Assembly: GCF_014197135.1 (NCBI RefSeq)
Contig: NZ_JACIFA010000004.1
Location: forward strand, 1-64,000
DNA from: Sphingomonas zeae
GTDB taxonomy: Bacteria; Pseudomonadota; Alphaproteobacteria; Sphingomonadales; Sphingomonadaceae
Direction: 5' to 3'
DNA length: 64,000 bases
In this document: positions 27,028-37,154 of the stretch, one piece after another
How positions within the stretch are numbered: position 1 is the stretch's first letter
How the letters are laid out: each line of letters begins with the position of its first letter
Notes under the pieces: generated by a model
What the model was told of the DNA's origin: nothing
Seen by the model: the letters and a program-made list of their open reading frames with translations, nothing else
Database searches by the model: none
Position numbers and translations under genes: made by a program

Positions 27028-27720
27028 ATGCGCGTTCTGATCGTCGAGGACGAGCCCAATCTCGGCCAGCAGTTGAAGGCCACGCTGGAAGGTGCAGGCT
27101 ATGCCATCGACCTGGCCACCGATGGCGAGGAAGGGCATTTTCTGGGCTCGACCGAAAGCTATGACGCGATCGTCCTCGACCTGGGCCTGCCGGAGATCGA
27201 CGGGCTGACCGTGCTTGATCGCTGGCGGAAGGAAGGCAAGACCACGCCCGTCCTGGTGCTGACCGCGCGCGACAGCTGGTCGGACAAGGTTGCCGGGCTG
27301 GACGCGGGCGCCGACGATTACGTCGCCAAGCCCTTCCAGACCGAGGAACTGATCGCTCGGCTGCGCGCGCTGATCCGGCGCGCCAGCGGCAACGCCTCGT
27401 CCGAGCTGACCGCCGGTGACGTGCGCCTCGACACCCGGTCGGGCAAGGTCACGCGCGCGGGCGAGCCGGTGAAGCTGACCGCGCAGGAATATAAGCTGCT
27501 CAGCTATCTGCTCCACCACAAGGGCAAGGTGGTCAGCCGCACCGAGCTGATCGAACATATCTACGACCAGGATTTCGATCGCGATTCCAACACGATCGAG
27601 GTGTTCGTGACGCGTATCCGCAAGAAGCTGGGCCAGGATGTCATCACCACGATCCGGGGTCTGGGCTACAGCCTGGACGATCCGGCGGCGGGGGCTGCGG
27701 CGGCGGATCCGGCGGCCTGA
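27028..27720 (+). CDS. OmpR/PhoP-family response regulator
   Basis: A 230-residue regulator. The receiver domain (1-115) has the acidic pocket ED, the phosphorylated Asp51 in VLDLGLP, Thr79 and Lys101. The C-terminal winged helix (about 125-222) ends with the usual ITTIRGLGYSLD. Phosphorylation by the downstream kinase would promote dimerisation and DNA binding. AGGGAG lies before the ATG. The tail is unusually alanine-rich. It resembles PhoP-like regulators of envelope or metal stress. Confidence 0.92.
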   Translation: MRVLIVEDEPNLGQQLKATLEGAGYAIDLATDGEEGHFLGSTESYDAIVLDLGLPEIDGLTVLDRWRKEGKTTPVLVLTARDSWSDKVAGLDAGADDYVAKPFQTEELIARLRALIRRASGNASSELTAGDVRLDTRSGKVTRAGEPVKLTAQEYKLLSYLLHHKGKVVSRTELIEHIYDQDFDRDSNTIEVFVTRIRKKLGQDVITTIRGLGYSLDDPAAGAAAADPAA

Positions 27721-27733
27721 TCCGGCCTTTCCC

Positions 27734-29101
27734 GTGACGGACGGAAACACCACGCGCCCGACGCTGCGGACGGGATCGCTGTCGCGGCGCATGATCCTGA
27801 TCGCCGCGGGGTGGATCCTGGTCCTGCTGACCGGCGGCGGCTTTGCGCTCGATAGGGTTCTGGTGTCCGCCGTCACCCAGAATTTCGATGATCGCCAGGC
27901 CTATGTGCTGAAGTCGCTGCTGGTGTCCGCCGGGATCGATTCGCAGGGCGAGGTCTGGTTTAACCGGGAGCCAGCCGATCAGGGATTTCTGGAGCCGGGC
28001 TCGGGCGTATACTGGCAGGTGTCGGGCAAGGGGCATGACCCCTTTCCTTCGCGGTCGCTCTGGGATCGACGGCTCGCTTATGGCCCGGTGCGCAACGACG
28101 ACGATATCCATGTCTATACCAGCACACAGTTCGCGGACGAAAAGCTGCGCATCGTCGAGCGTGACGTCAAACTGCCCGGATCGGACGTCCGCTGGCGCTT
28201 CCAGGTGGCACAGCGTACGACCGAGCTCGACGCGCAGATCGGGGCGCTGCGTCGCATCCTGATCCGCAGCTTCGCGCTGCTGGGCGTCGGCCTGCTCCTG
28301 ATGGCGGCGATGCAGACCTTTTACGGACTCTACCCGTTGCGCCGCGTGCGGGAGGAGATCGCGGCGATGCGCGCCGGGAAAGCCGACCGGATTTCGGATG
28401 CGATGCCCAACGAGGTCGCGCCGATGGTCGAGGAGTTGAACGCGCTCATCGAGCATAACGAGAAACAGGCCGAGGAAGCGCGGCGCCATGCGGGCAATCT
28501 GGCGCACGCGCTCAAGACCCCACTGACCGTCATCATGAACGCCGCGACCGCCCAGTCCGAGGATCTGGCCGAGACCGTCATCCGCGAAGCGCGGACGATG
28601 CGCCGTCAGGTCGACCACCATCTGGCGCGCGCCCGTGCGGTCGGGCGGCGGGGCTCGGCGCACAGCCGGGCCGAGGTCTGGCCCAGCCTGCAATCGGTCG
28701 AGCGCGCGGTCGGCCGCCTCTATCGCCATGTCCGCATCGATGTGGACGGGCCGAAGGACCTGGTCGTCCATGTCGAGCGACAGGACCTGGACGAGATGCT
28801 GGGCAATCTGGTCGAGAACGCGGCCAAATATGGCGGCGGCAGCGTCTTCGTGACGGTTGCAGCGCAGGCCGGGTTCGTCGAGATTCTGGTCGAGGACGAC
28901 GGCACCGGCATTCCCGAGAACGAACGCGTCCGTATCTTCGATCGCGGTGTCCGGCTGGACACCGGCAAGCCGGGCACCGGGCTGGGCCTGGCGATCGTGC
29001 GCGACGTGGCGGAAATTTACGGTGGCACGGTCGCGCTGGAGGAGAGCGAGGATCTGGGCGGGTTGCTGGTGCGGCTCAGGCTTCCGGCGGCGGTGGGGTA
29101 A
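27734..29101 (+). CDS. sensor histidine kinase
   Basis: A 455-residue membrane kinase, probably begun by GTG 27734, fourteen bases after the regulator stop. Helix 1 is at about residues 18-40, a periplasmic sensor domain follows, and helix 2 is at about 176-197, then a HAMP-like linker. The HisKA helix carries the phosphorylated His in LAHALKTPLTV. The ATP-binding part has NLVENAAKYG, DDGTGIP and TGLGLAI. This is the PhoQ-like partner of the response regulator. The signal sensed is unknown. Confidence 0.9.
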   Translation: MTDGNTTRPTLRTGSLSRRMILIAAGWILVLLTGGGFALDRVLVSAVTQNFDDRQAYVLKSLLVSAGIDSQGEVWFNREPADQGFLEPGSGVYWQVSGKGHDPFPSRSLWDRRLAYGPVRNDDDIHVYTSTQFADEKLRIVERDVKLPGSDVRWRFQVAQRTTELDAQIGALRRILIRSFALLGVGLLLMAAMQTFYGLYPLRRVREEIAAMRAGKADRISDAMPNEVAPMVEELNALIEHNEKQAEEARRHAGNLAHALKTPLTVIMNAATAQSEDLAETVIREARTMRRQVDHHLARARAVGRRGSAHSRAEVWPSLQSVERAVGRLYRHVRIDVDGPKDLVVHVERQDLDEMLGNLVENAAKYGGGSVFVTVAAQAGFVEILVEDDGTGIPENERVRIFDRGVRLDTGKPGTGLGLAIVRDVAEIYGGTVALEESEDLGGLLVRLRLPAAVG

Positions 29102-29108
29102 GGTGGCT

Positions 29109-29323
29109 CACGCGAAGCCGCGATGACGCTAAGAGAGAAGCAGAAGGATGGTTCGCGCGGAGGCGCGGAGAACGCGGAGGTGTCGTACTTGGCGGCACCG
29201 CCATTCCTTCATTTTCACCAGCTCGTGAGGAAATATCGAGCGTGCCATTCGACACGCCCCCTCCGCATTCTCCGCGCCTCCGCGCGAATACATTTCCTTC
29301 GCGTCATCGCGGCGTCGCGCGAA
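29109..29323. repeat. 215-bp long-hairpin repeat, copy 1
   Basis: The left arm (29109-29180) contains GGAGGCGCGGAGAACGCGGA and the right arm (29259-29323) its near reverse complement. The outer ends CACGCGAAGCCGCGATGACGC and the mirrored right end also pair. A related copy is at 34501-34715. The element fills the gap between two convergent genes; no coding function is supported. Confidence 0.75.
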
Positions 29324-29332
29324 CCCAAAAAA

Positions 29333-30334
29333 TCAGGCGGGCACCGTCTCCAAGGCATCCATCGCCTTCGCTGCGATTCCGATCGAACGCTTGCGCGCGT
29401 CATGGTCGAAGATCGCGCTGACGATCATCACCTCGTCCACCTTGGTCCGCTCGACGAACGCCGCGAGTTGCCGCTCAACCGTCGCCGGTGCGCCGATCGC
29501 CGAGCAGGACAGGACATGGTCGAGGATCGCCGATCCCTGCACACCCAGGCTCTCGCGATAACCGGGAACGGGCGGGGGCAGCTTGCCCGGACGGCCGGTG
29601 CGAAGGGCCACGAAGGCCTGTTGCTGCGAACTCGCCAATAGTTCCGCTTCCGCATCGGTATCGGCGGCAAAGACGTTGAAGCCCGCCATCGCATAGGGCT
29701 TGTCCAGCACCGCCGAAGGGCGGAAGTCGCGGCGATAGATGGCCAGCGCATCGTCCAGCGCATCGGGCGCGAAGTGCGAGGCGAAAGCGTAAGGCAGCCC
29801 CAAGGCGGCGGCGAGCTGCGCGCCATAGAGGCTCGATCCCAATATCCACATCTGCGGGCGGGCGCCCGCGCCCGGCGTCGCGACGATGCCAGTCTGGCCA
29901 TCGTCCGCGAAATAGCTTTGCAGCTCCATCACGTCGCGCGGAAAGGCATTGGGATCGCTGTCGAGTGTCCGGCGCAGCGCGCGGGCGACGCGTTGGTCCG
30001 ATCCCGGCGCACGGCCCAGCCCCAGGTCGATCCGCCCGGGAAACAGCGCATCCAGCGTACCGAACTGCTCGGCGATGGTCAGCGGCGCATGGTTGGGCAG
30101 CATGATGCCGCCCGCACCGATGCGGATGGTCTTTGTCGCCTGCCCGACATGCGCCAGCACGACGGCGGTCGCGGCGGACGCGATGCCGGCCATGCCATGA
30201 TGCTCGGCGGTCCAGTAGCGATGAAAGCCGACCGCTTCGGCATGGGCGGCCAGGTCGGCGGCGTTGGCCAGTGCCTGGGCCACGGTGCCGCCCTCGACGA
30301 CGGGCACCAGATCGAGCAGCGAGTAACGTGTCAT
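29333..30334 (-). CDS. LLM-class flavin-dependent oxidoreductase
   Basis: A 333-residue luciferase-like monooxygenase family protein. It starts with [14 protein letters not shown] and has the TAEHHGM and [10 protein letters not shown] motifs typical of this branch (the MsnO8-like family). It would use reduced FMN and oxygen on an unknown organic substrate. FMN could come from a free flavin reductase encoded elsewhere, perhaps the one at 2299-2889. The ATG at 30334 lacks a strong ribosome-binding site but fits homologue starts. Confidence 0.88.
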   Translation of the reverse strand: MTRYSLLDLVPVVEGGTVAQALANAADLAAHAEAVGFHRYWTAEHHGMAGIASAATAVVLAHVGQATKTIRIGAGGIMLPNHAPLTIAEQFGTLDALFPGRIDLGLGRAPGSDQRVARALRRTLDSDPNAFPRDVMELQSYFADDGQTGIVATPGAGARPQMWILGSSLYGAQLAAALGLPYAFASHFAPDALDDALAIYRRDFRPSAVLDKPYAMAGFNVFAADTDAEAELLASSQQQAFVALRTGRPGKLPPPVPGYRESLGVQGSAILDHVLSCSAIGAPATVERQLAAFVERTKVDEVMIVSAIFDHDARKRSIGIAAKAMDALETVPA

Positions 30335-30383
30335 GTGAGCAAGATGGGGACGATCCACCGTCCCCGCCAGCCAAGAGCGGGTA

Positions 30384-32684
30384 TCAGAAGGTCAAGCCAT
30401 ACTTCACCGCCATGCCCCGTTCGGGTGGCAGCATCGCGATATTACCGGGGTCGCGTCGCCAGAACAGATGCGTCGACCACTCGCCGCCGCCAAGGCGGAT
30501 GCCGTGGCGCAGCTCGACCAGCGTCTCCTGACCTGTCGGGGCGAGCGATAAGCGGTTGATCGTCCAGCCATCGACCTGTCCGCTGGCATAGTCCCAATGA
30601 TCGGGCAGCCGCAGGTTCAGCCCGCCGCCGCTGATCCGCAAGGGTCGTGACAGGCGCAGGTCGATCCGGTCGCCGCCGAACAACCCGGCCTTGCCTGCCT
30701 CGACCGACCAGGACCGGCTGGCCAGCAGGCCGCCGCCCAGGGCGCCCGTCGCGTGGGTCCAGCCGCTGCGCCAGCGTGCGCCCAGCGTCCAGCCGCCGTC
30801 ATCCTGCCAGCGCGCGGCACCGTCGGCGAACCAGCTGAGCCCGCGCGCCTGTCCCAAGGCGCCGCCGAACCAGCCGCCCAGCACGGTCGACCGCTCGTCC
30901 AGCCGTGTGGCGCCGAAGGTCGCGGCGACCGGCCCGATCTGCCGGTCGAACGTCACCGCCAGCTGGTCATAGCCCGGCGCGACCATGCCGGGCATCGGTG
31001 CGGCGAAGCGCCCCGTCTCCGCCGTGACGCTGAGCCCCCATCGGCCCATGACATGATGCAGCGCGGCGGCGGTGCGCGGCACGCGGTCCATGCCCGCGCC
31101 GGGATCGGTCATCAGGTAAGCGGGGCCGGACTGGCCGGTCCACCCGGCGACCATCGCGTCGCCGCTGCTGGCAAAGCCGAATCCGATCGTGGTGTCGGGC
31201 GACAGGCGCTGGGTGACGCTGCCCGCGACGATCCGCTGTACCGCGTTCGTCGCGTCGGCAGGAACGATGGCGCGCAGCCGGGCTTCGCCGGGCATCGCGA
31301 CGGCGCGGGTCAGTGCGATCGTGCGGGTGCCATCGCTGACCACCGATCCCTCGATCCGGCCGAGCAGCGAGGGCGCGAGCATCGGGCGCGGCGCAGCCTG
31401 CGCCAGGGTGGCGGACACATCGACGCGGTAGGCGCGGGCATAGCCATCGAGCGCGACGAGGTTCAGCCCCTCGGCCCGCGCGTCGCCCATGGCCGGAGAC
31501 AGCCGCGCATTCACCCCCATCGATATGGCCGCGCCAGTGCCCGCGACGCTGGTCCCGCCGACCGGCTGGAACGCGGCGGTCAAGTCCAGCGCGCCCCGGC
31601 CATAGACGTCATCTGTGCCGCTCGTCCCGACTTCGCGCGCGGTGCGCAGCAGCAGGTCGACGATTTGCGCGCCGGTCAGGTTGGGAAAAGCCTGCGCCAG
31701 CAGCGCGGCGGCGCCGCTGATCTGCGGTGCCGCAAAGGAGGTGCCCGACCAGAGCATCCGGGTCCCGGCGGCATCGGGGGCCTCCACCCGTTCGCCCAGC
31801 GCGGTCAGGTAATGCGCGGCCGACTGGCCCGCGCGGTTGCTGAACGACGAGATGGTGCCGTTCGCGCCCACCGAACCGGCGATGATGACCTGTCCGCGCG
31901 CGACCGCATTGTTGTTGGCAATCTGCGCCATCAGCGTCGGGTTGGATTCGCCGTCATTGCCCGCCGCGATGACGATCACCATGCCGGCCGCCGTCGCCCG
32001 TCCGATCGCCGCGAGTAGGGCGTTGGGCGGCGTGTCGTTGGATCCCAGCGAGATGTTGACGACCCGCACGCCCGCCTTGCGCGCGGTGTCCAGCCCCAGC
32101 GCGATCGCGTCCGAGGAAAAGCTGCAATTGCCGCCCAGCCCGCCCTGGGCCGCGGTGTCGGTGCAACTGCCGGGCTTGTCGGCACGCAAAGCGACCAGGG
32201 TCGCCTCGAACGCCACGCCCTGCGCCCGGTTGCCGCTCCGTCCGCCGAGCGCGGTGAAGGCGACGGCGGTGCCATGCCCGTCTTCGTCCCCGATCCCGCG
32301 CGTCCCTGCGACATCGGTGGAGGCGGCCGAGATCCGCCCGGTGAACGCGCCGGTGCGATCGTCCACGCCGGAATCGATCACGCCCAGCGCGATGCCCGCG
32401 CCCGTCGCCCCGCGCTGATACGCCGCCAGCGCGTTCATCGCGACTGCCCCCGCGGTGGCGCGGTAGCCTGGGGTATCGTAATTCGGGACTGGGGCAGGGG
32501 TGGGCGTCGGAGCGGACGTCGCGGTCGGCGTGGGGCTGGCGATCGGGGTCGGCATCGACTGCACACCGGTGCCGCTGCCCCCGCAAGCCGCCACCATCGT
32601 GCCCGCGCCGACGACCATGCACCAGATGGCCGCGATACCCCCCGCACCGCGCGCATTCCGCCCCCGCAACCCCAGCCCCCTCAT
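30384..32684 (-). CDS. S8 family peptidase with lipobox and C-terminal barrel-like region
   Basis: A 766-residue subtilisin-family protease. Catalytic residues are Asp104 (VIDSGVDD), His137 (DGHGTAV) and Ser316 (GTSFAAP). The N-terminus has a signal with a lipobox-like MVAAC ending at Cys34, and then a Pro/Thr-rich linker (44-67). From about residue 480 the chain is beta-rich and ends with the aromatic MAVKYGLTF typical of outer-membrane barrels, as in autotransporters. Both a lipid anchor and a barrel in one protein is unusual. It probably acts at the cell surface. Four Cys residues may form disulfides. Confidence 0.85.
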   Translation of the reverse strand: MRGLGLRGRNARGAGGIAAIWCMVVGAGTMVAACGGSGTGVQSMPTPIASPTPTATSAPTPTPAPVPNYDTPGYRATAGAVAMNALAAYQRGATGAGIALGVIDSGVDDRTGAFTGRISAASTDVAGTRGIGDEDGHGTAVAFTALGGRSGNRAQGVAFEATLVALRADKPGSCTDTAAQGGLGGNCSFSSDAIALGLDTARKAGVRVVNISLGSNDTPPNALLAAIGRATAAGMVIVIAAGNDGESNPTLMAQIANNNAVARGQVIIAGSVGANGTISSFSNRAGQSAAHYLTALGERVEAPDAAGTRMLWSGTSFAAPQISGAAALLAQAFPNLTGAQIVDLLLRTAREVGTSGTDDVYGRGALDLTAAFQPVGGTSVAGTGAAISMGVNARLSPAMGDARAEGLNLVALDGYARAYRVDVSATLAQAAPRPMLAPSLLGRIEGSVVSDGTRTIALTRAVAMPGEARLRAIVPADATNAVQRIVAGSVTQRLSPDTTIGFGFASSGDAMVAGWTGQSGPAYLMTDPGAGMDRVPRTAAALHHVMGRWGLSVTAETGRFAAPMPGMVAPGYDQLAVTFDRQIGPVAATFGATRLDERSTVLGGWFGGALGQARGLSWFADGAARWQDDGGWTLGARWRSGWTHATGALGGGLLASRSWSVEAGKAGLFGGDRIDLRLSRPLRISGGGLNLRLPDHWDYASGQVDGWTINRLSLAPTGQETLVELRHGIRLGGGEWSTHLFWRRDPGNIAMLPPERGMAVKYGLTF

Positions 32685-32836
32685 CCCTTTTACGTCCTGC
32701 CTTTGCGCATTGTCATAGGAGTGGGCCGCCGCGCCGGGAAAGCGGGATTTTTGCAGCCAGTGGCCGGAGCTGGGACGGTTGCGTTCTCGATCGGGCGGCT
32801 TGCGGCCATGGGGCCTCGCGCCTACACGCTGCCGCC

Positions 32837-33499
32837 ATGTTGCCCGCGCTCGCCCATATCGACGCCTGGATCTTCGATCTGGACAATACGCTGTATCCGG
32901 CGAGCGCGAATCTGTTCACGCATATCGACCGGCGGATGACGCAGTTCGTCGGCGACCTGCTGGGCCTGGACCCGGCCGAGGCGTTCCGGGTGCAGAAGGA
33001 ATATTTCCATGCGCACGGCACCACGCTGGCCGGTCTGATGGCCAAGCATGACGTCGATCCCGCCGCCTTCCTGGCCTATGTCCATGATATCGAGATGGAT
33101 GTGCTGGAGCAGGACGCGCCGCTGGCCGCCGCGTTGGCGAAGCTGCCGGGGCGCAAGCTGGTCTTCACCAATGGCGACAAGCCCTATGCGCTCAAGGTCC
33201 TCGACCGGCTGGGGTTGGGCAGCCATTTCGAGGCGGTGCACGACATCACCGCCATGGGCCTGGTCCCCAAGCCGCAGCCCTCCGCCTATGCGGGGCTGTG
33301 CGCGGCATTCGACATCGATCCGACCCGCGCGATCTTCTTCGAGGACATGGCGCGCAACCTGGTCCCCGCCAAGGCGATCGGGATGACGACCGTGTGGGTC
33401 GACAACGGCTCGGAACAGGGGCCGGAAGCCGCCCGCGACCATATCGACTATACCGTCCACGCGCTGACGCCGTGGCTGACGAGCATATTGGAGGACTGA
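32837..33499 (+). CDS. HAD-family pyrimidine 5'-nucleotidase
   Basis: A 220-residue haloacid dehalogenase-type phosphatase. The nucleophile loop FDLDNTLYP has Asp14 and Asp16; FTNGDKPYA is motif II, and FFEDMARNL is motif IV. The NTLYP form marks the Sdt1-like pyrimidine 5'-nucleotidase group, which removes phosphate from UMP or CMP. It lies just upstream of dapD, two bases apart, so they are likely co-transcribed. The metabolic link between the two is not obvious. Confidence 0.85.
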   Translation: MLPALAHIDAWIFDLDNTLYPASANLFTHIDRRMTQFVGDLLGLDPAEAFRVQKEYFHAHGTTLAGLMAKHDVDPAAFLAYVHDIEMDVLEQDAPLAAALAKLPGRKLVFTNGDKPYALKVLDRLGLGSHFEAVHDITAMGLVPKPQPSAYAGLCAAFDIDPTRAIFFEDMARNLVPAKAIGMTTVWVDNGSEQGPEAARDHIDYTVHALTPWLTSILED

Positions 33500-33501
33500 C
33501 G

Positions 33502-34329
33502 ATGGCACATGAACTGGCCGCCACCATCGACGCCGCCTGGGAAAACCGGGCCGAACTGACCTTCGCGACGCAAGGCGAGGAGCGGATCGCGGTCGACCGC
33601 GCGCTGGCGCTGCTCGACAGCGGCGAGGCGCGCGTGGCCGAGCCCGACGGCCATGGCGGCTGGACCGTCAACCAGTGGCTGAAAAAGGCCGTCCTCCTGT
33701 CGTTCCGGCTGAACGACAACGTCCTGATCGACAATGGTCCGGGTGCGGGCCACTGGTTCGACAAGGTGCCGTCGAAGTTCAGCGGCTGGTCGGAAGCCGA
33801 CTTCCGTGCCGCCGGTTTCCGCGCGGTGCCGGGCTCCGTCGTGCGGCGCGGCGCGCATGTCGCCAAGGGCGCAATCCTGATGCCGAGCTTCGTCAATATC
33901 GGCGCCCATGTCGGTGAGGGCACGATGGTCGACACCTGGGCGACCGTGGGCAGCTGTGCGCAGATCGGCAAGAACGTGCACCTGTCGGGTGGTGCGGGCA
34001 TCGGCGGCGTGCTGGAGCCGCTGCAGGCCGACCCCGTCATCATCGAGGATGGTGCGTTCATCGGTGCGCGCGCCGAAGTGGCCGAGGGCGTCCGCGTCGG
34101 CGAGGGCGCGGTGCTGTCGATGGGGGTCTATCTGGGCGCCTCGACCAAGATCATCGACCGCGAGACGGGCGAAGTCTTCCGGGGCCATGTGCCGCCTTAC
34201 TCGGTGGTGGTGCCCGGCACGACCCCGTCGGTCGACGGCAAGCCGGGGCTTTACTGCGCGGTGATCGTCAAGCGCGTCGATGCGCAGACTCGGTCGAAGA
34301 CCAGCATCAACGACCTGCTGCGGGATTGA
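33502..34329 (+). CDS. dapD: 2,3,4,5-tetrahydropyridine-2,6-dicarboxylate N-succinyltransferase
   Basis: A 275-residue trimeric enzyme of lysine and diaminopimelate synthesis that uses succinyl-CoA. The left-handed beta-helix made of hexapeptide repeats runs from about residue 115 to 230 ([20 protein letters not shown] region). The N-terminal helical part and the C-terminal extension match the family. GGAGG lies before the ATG at 33502, next to the nucleotidase stop. No dapE gene follows. A short repeat and hairpin lie downstream. Confidence 0.95.
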   Translation: MAHELAATIDAAWENRAELTFATQGEERIAVDRALALLDSGEARVAEPDGHGGWTVNQWLKKAVLLSFRLNDNVLIDNGPGAGHWFDKVPSKFSGWSEADFRAAGFRAVPGSVVRRGAHVAKGAILMPSFVNIGAHVGEGTMVDTWATVGSCAQIGKNVHLSGGAGIGGVLEPLQADPVIIEDGAFIGARAEVAEGVRVGEGAVLSMGVYLGASTKIIDRETGEVFRGHVPPYSVVVPGTTPSVDGKPGLYCAVIVKRVDAQTRSKTSINDLLRD

Positions 34330-34395
34330 TGGCGCGCGACGCCTGAACATTGGTACGCCCCGTTCGATAAAGGGGTGACCTCCATTCTAGGCACG

Positions 34396-34417
34396 CCCCT
34401 CCCGCACGCGGGAGGGG
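34396..34417. repeat. 9-bp GC-rich hairpin after dapD
   Basis: CCCCTCCCG (34396-34404) pairs with CGGGAGGGG (34409-34417) over CACG. It may end dapD transcription. The rest of 34330-34500 holds no recognisable gene. Confidence 0.5.
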
Positions 34418-34500
34418 ATGGGGGAGGGAAAGCCACAGGAGCTGCTCTGGGTGAGACTCCTTGCCCTCCAAAACCCTCACGTCTGCGGAGGGGTTTAAGG

Positions 34501-34715
34501 TTCACGCGAAGCCGCAAAGCCGTGAAGTAGAATGAGGTTCGCGCGGAGGCGCGGAGAACGCGGAGGTGTGGTGCCCGGCGGCAGCCTTCATCCTGCCTCT
34601 CCAGCCTGCGATGAAAACGGGACGTTCGCCAAAGGCGACCCACCTCCGCGTTCTCCGCGCCTCCGCGTGAATCAAAAATCCTTCTGCTTCGCGTCCTCGC
34701 GGCTTCGCGTGAACC
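34501..34715. repeat. 215-bp long-hairpin repeat, copy 2
   Basis: The arms 34501-34568 and 34643-34715 pair along most of their length, with the shared core GGAGGCGCGGAGAACGCGGA and its complement. It matches the copy at 29109-29323 in arms and differs in the loop. It ends five bases before the transporter gene's stop. Confidence 0.75.
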
Positions 34716-34719
34716 AGAA

Positions 34720-36261
34720 CTACAATCCGACCCGCTTCGCCAGCCACCGCGCCGCCGCCTCGGGGCTTTCCTTCGCCGCATCGTCGCGGTCGACCCGGTA
34801 GTTCGCCTCGCGCATCGCCTCGACGGGAATCCGGTTCACCATCGGCCGCAGTGCCTGCACGAACTTGGCATCCCCCGCGCGGTCCTTCGCCATCAGCAGC
34901 ACCGCGTCATAGCCGGGGATCGCCCGCTTCGGATCGCTCAGTACGGTCAGCCGCTCCGCTGCGATCCGGCCATCGGAGGAAAAGGCGGAGATCACATCCG
35001 CCCGTCCGCTCTCGAGCGCGCGGTACATGAAGGTCGGGCTGTACGGCGTCATGCTGGCAAAACGCAGGCCGTAAGCATCGCGCACCGCCGCCCATTCGGG
35101 CCGGTCGAGAAACTCCAGGTCGCTGCCCAGCTTCAGCCGCGGCGCCCAGCTCGCCAGATCGGTGAGCGAGCGCACGCCCAGCCGCTGCGCCAGCGGCGTC
35201 TTCATCGCAAAGGCATAGGCATTCTCGAACCCCAGCGGCCCCAGCATCACCACGTCGCGGGTTGCCGTCCAATCCTTCAGCGCGCCCAGCATCGCGGCAC
35301 GGGGCGGGGCGTCATGCCGGTGCATCGCCGTCGTCCACAAGGTCCCGGCATAATCGACATAGACGTCGACGCGCCCCCCCGCCGTCGCCTCGAACGCCAC
35401 GGTCGATCCCAGCCCGTCACGATAGCTGACGTCATATCCCGCTTGCGTCAGCCGGTCGCCGATGAGTCGCGCCAATATATATTGCTCGGAAAAATTCTTC
35501 GCCCCTATCACCACCTGCCGCCGTGCATCGCCACCCCGCGGCCAGAGTGGCTGCGTCGCCAACGCAATCCCCAGCGCCAGTGCGATGAGCCCGCCCAGCC
35601 ACATGGCTTTCCGCCGTGCCGCCAGCCCGCGCTCGATCAGCCCGATCAGCGCATCGACCGCCAGCGCCAGCGCGGCGGCGGCGAAGCATCCCGCCAGCAC
35701 CAGCGCCCAGGCCTGGGTCTGGAGCCCCGCGAAGATCAGGTCACCCAAGCTTGGCTGGCCCACCGTGGTCGACAGCGTCGCCGCCCCGATCGTCCAGACC
35801 GCCGCGGTGCGGATGCCCGCCGCCAGCACCGGCGCGACGAGCGGCGCCTCGACCAGCCGCAGCTTTTGCCCGCGCGTCATCCCCACCGCATCGGCAGCCT
35901 GCAACACCGCCGGGTCGAGCCCGACCAGCCCCGTCACGCCATTGCGCAGGATCGGCAGCAGCGCATAGAGCGTCAGCGCCAGCAGCGAGGGCAGAAAGCC
36001 CAGCGCCGGTATCCCGCCGCCGACCAGCCCCGACAGGGTCAGCAACAGCGGATAGAATAGCGCGAGCAGCGCCAGTGCGGGAATGGTCTGCACCAGGCTG
36101 GCCAGCCCCAGCGCGATCCGCGCCAGCGCCGGCCGTCGCGCACAGGCAAAGGCCAGCGGCATCGCGATGGCGATGCCCAGCAGCAGCGCCGCCATGCTGA
36201 CCAGCACATGCTGCGCGAGGAGCGGCGGCACGCGCGTCAGCGCGTCGAGAAAGGCGCTCAT
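34720..36261 (-). CDS. osmoprotectant ABC transporter, fused permease and binding protein
   Basis: A 513-residue fusion. The first 210 residues form an inner-membrane permease with about six helices and the EAA-type loop near VGMTRGQKLRLVEAPL. A further helix (about 225-243) leads to a periplasmic OpuAC/ProX-type binding domain that starts at VVIGAKNFSEQYIL, the hallmark of glycine betaine, choline or related quaternary-amine binding. Fused forms are known in OpuC/OpuF-like systems. Its start overlaps the stop of the upstream ATPase in ATGA. Confidence 0.88.
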   Translation of the reverse strand: MSAFLDALTRVPPLLAQHVLVSMAALLLGIAIAMPLAFACARRPALARIALGLASLVQTIPALALLALFYPLLLTLSGLVGGGIPALGFLPSLLALTLYALLPILRNGVTGLVGLDPAVLQAADAVGMTRGQKLRLVEAPLVAPVLAAGIRTAAVWTIGAATLSTTVGQPSLGDLIFAGLQTQAWALVLAGCFAAAALALAVDALIGLIERGLAARRKAMWLGGLIALALGIALATQPLWPRGGDARRQVVIGAKNFSEQYILARLIGDRLTQAGYDVSYRDGLGSTVAFEATAGGRVDVYVDYAGTLWTTAMHRHDAPPRAAMLGALKDWTATRDVVMLGPLGFENAYAFAMKTPLAQRLGVRSLTDLASWAPRLKLGSDLEFLDRPEWAAVRDAYGLRFASMTPYSPTFMYRALESGRADVISAFSSDGRIAAERLTVLSDPKRAIPGYDAVLLMAKDRAGDAKFVQALRPMVNRIPVEAMREANYRVDRDDAAKESPEAAARWLAKRVGL

Positions 36262-37001
36262 CGGGCGAGCGCCGCGAGCCGTTCGGCCTGATGCCGAGGC
36301 ACCGCCATCAGCCCTTCCGCGACCGGGCCGCCTTGACCCGCCACCAATTGGGCGGGCGTGGCATCCGCCACGATCCGCCCCTCGTCCATCACCAGCACGC
36401 GCGAGGCGGTGAGCAAGGCTTCGGCCATGTCATGGGTTACCAGCAGGGTGGTCAGCCCCAGCCGCGCGTGCAGATCGACCAGCCGCCCCGCCACCGCATC
36501 GCGCGTGACGGGATCGAGCGCGCCCAGCGCTTCGTCCAGCAACAGGATCGGCGGCGCGGTCGCCAATGCGCGGGCGATGGCGACGCGCTGACGCTGCCCG
36601 CCGGACAGCGCGTCTGGCGTGCGCGTCGCCACGTCGCGCGGCAGTTCGACCAGATCGAGCATCTCGCCGACGCGGTCGCCCACCGGTCGCCCCGCCAGCG
36701 TCAGGCCGATCGCGATATTGGCGGCGACCGTCATATGGGGGAACAGGCCATGCTGTTGAAACACATAGCCGATCCGGCGGCGCAGGCGATGGGCAGGCTG
36801 ATCGGTGACATCCCGGCCATCGATCGTCACCGAACCCGAATCGGGTTCCTCCAGCCGGTTGATCATGCGCAGCAGGGTCGACTTGCCCGAGCCCGACGCG
36901 CCGACCAGCGCGACGAACGCGCCGGGCGCGATGGTCAGCGAGACATCGTCGATCGCCGTGACCATGCCATAGCGGCGGCGCACGCGATCGAGCGCGATCA
37001 T
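36258..37001 (-). CDS. osmoprotectant ABC transporter ATP-binding protein
   Basis: An ABC ATPase of about 247 residues that powers the fused permease downstream. Walker A is GASGSGKSTLL, the signature is LSGGQRQRVAIARAL, and Walker B is ILLLDEALGALD. The C-terminal CBS pair of ProV/OpuCA is missing, so control by ionic strength through those domains is not expected. The start is uncertain: ATG 37001 matches the usual MIALDRV beginning, but ATG 37046 has a better purine stretch before it. Confidence 0.87.
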   Translation of the reverse strand: MIALDRVRRRYGMVTAIDDVSLTIAPGAFVALVGASGSGKSTLLRMINRLEEPDSGSVTIDGRDVTDQPAHRLRRRIGYVFQQHGLFPHMTVAANIAIGLTLAGRPVGDRVGEMLDLVELPRDVATRTPDALSGGQRQRVAIARALATAPPILLLDEALGALDPVTRDAVAGRLVDLHARLGLTTLLVTHDMAEALLTASRVLVMDEGRIVADATPAQLVAGQGGPVAEGLMAVPRHQAERLAALAR

Positions 37002-37154
37002 GGGGGAAGCGGAATTCACGGCAGACCCAACGCGGGATAGGCGCATTCCGCCTCATCCCGTCATGTTTCGGGGCTATACCGCGCCCGTGCCAGACGATAA
37101 GGCGCGTAAAACATGTTCAACATGGCGGCTCATTTGAACCGTCAGGAGAGTAAG

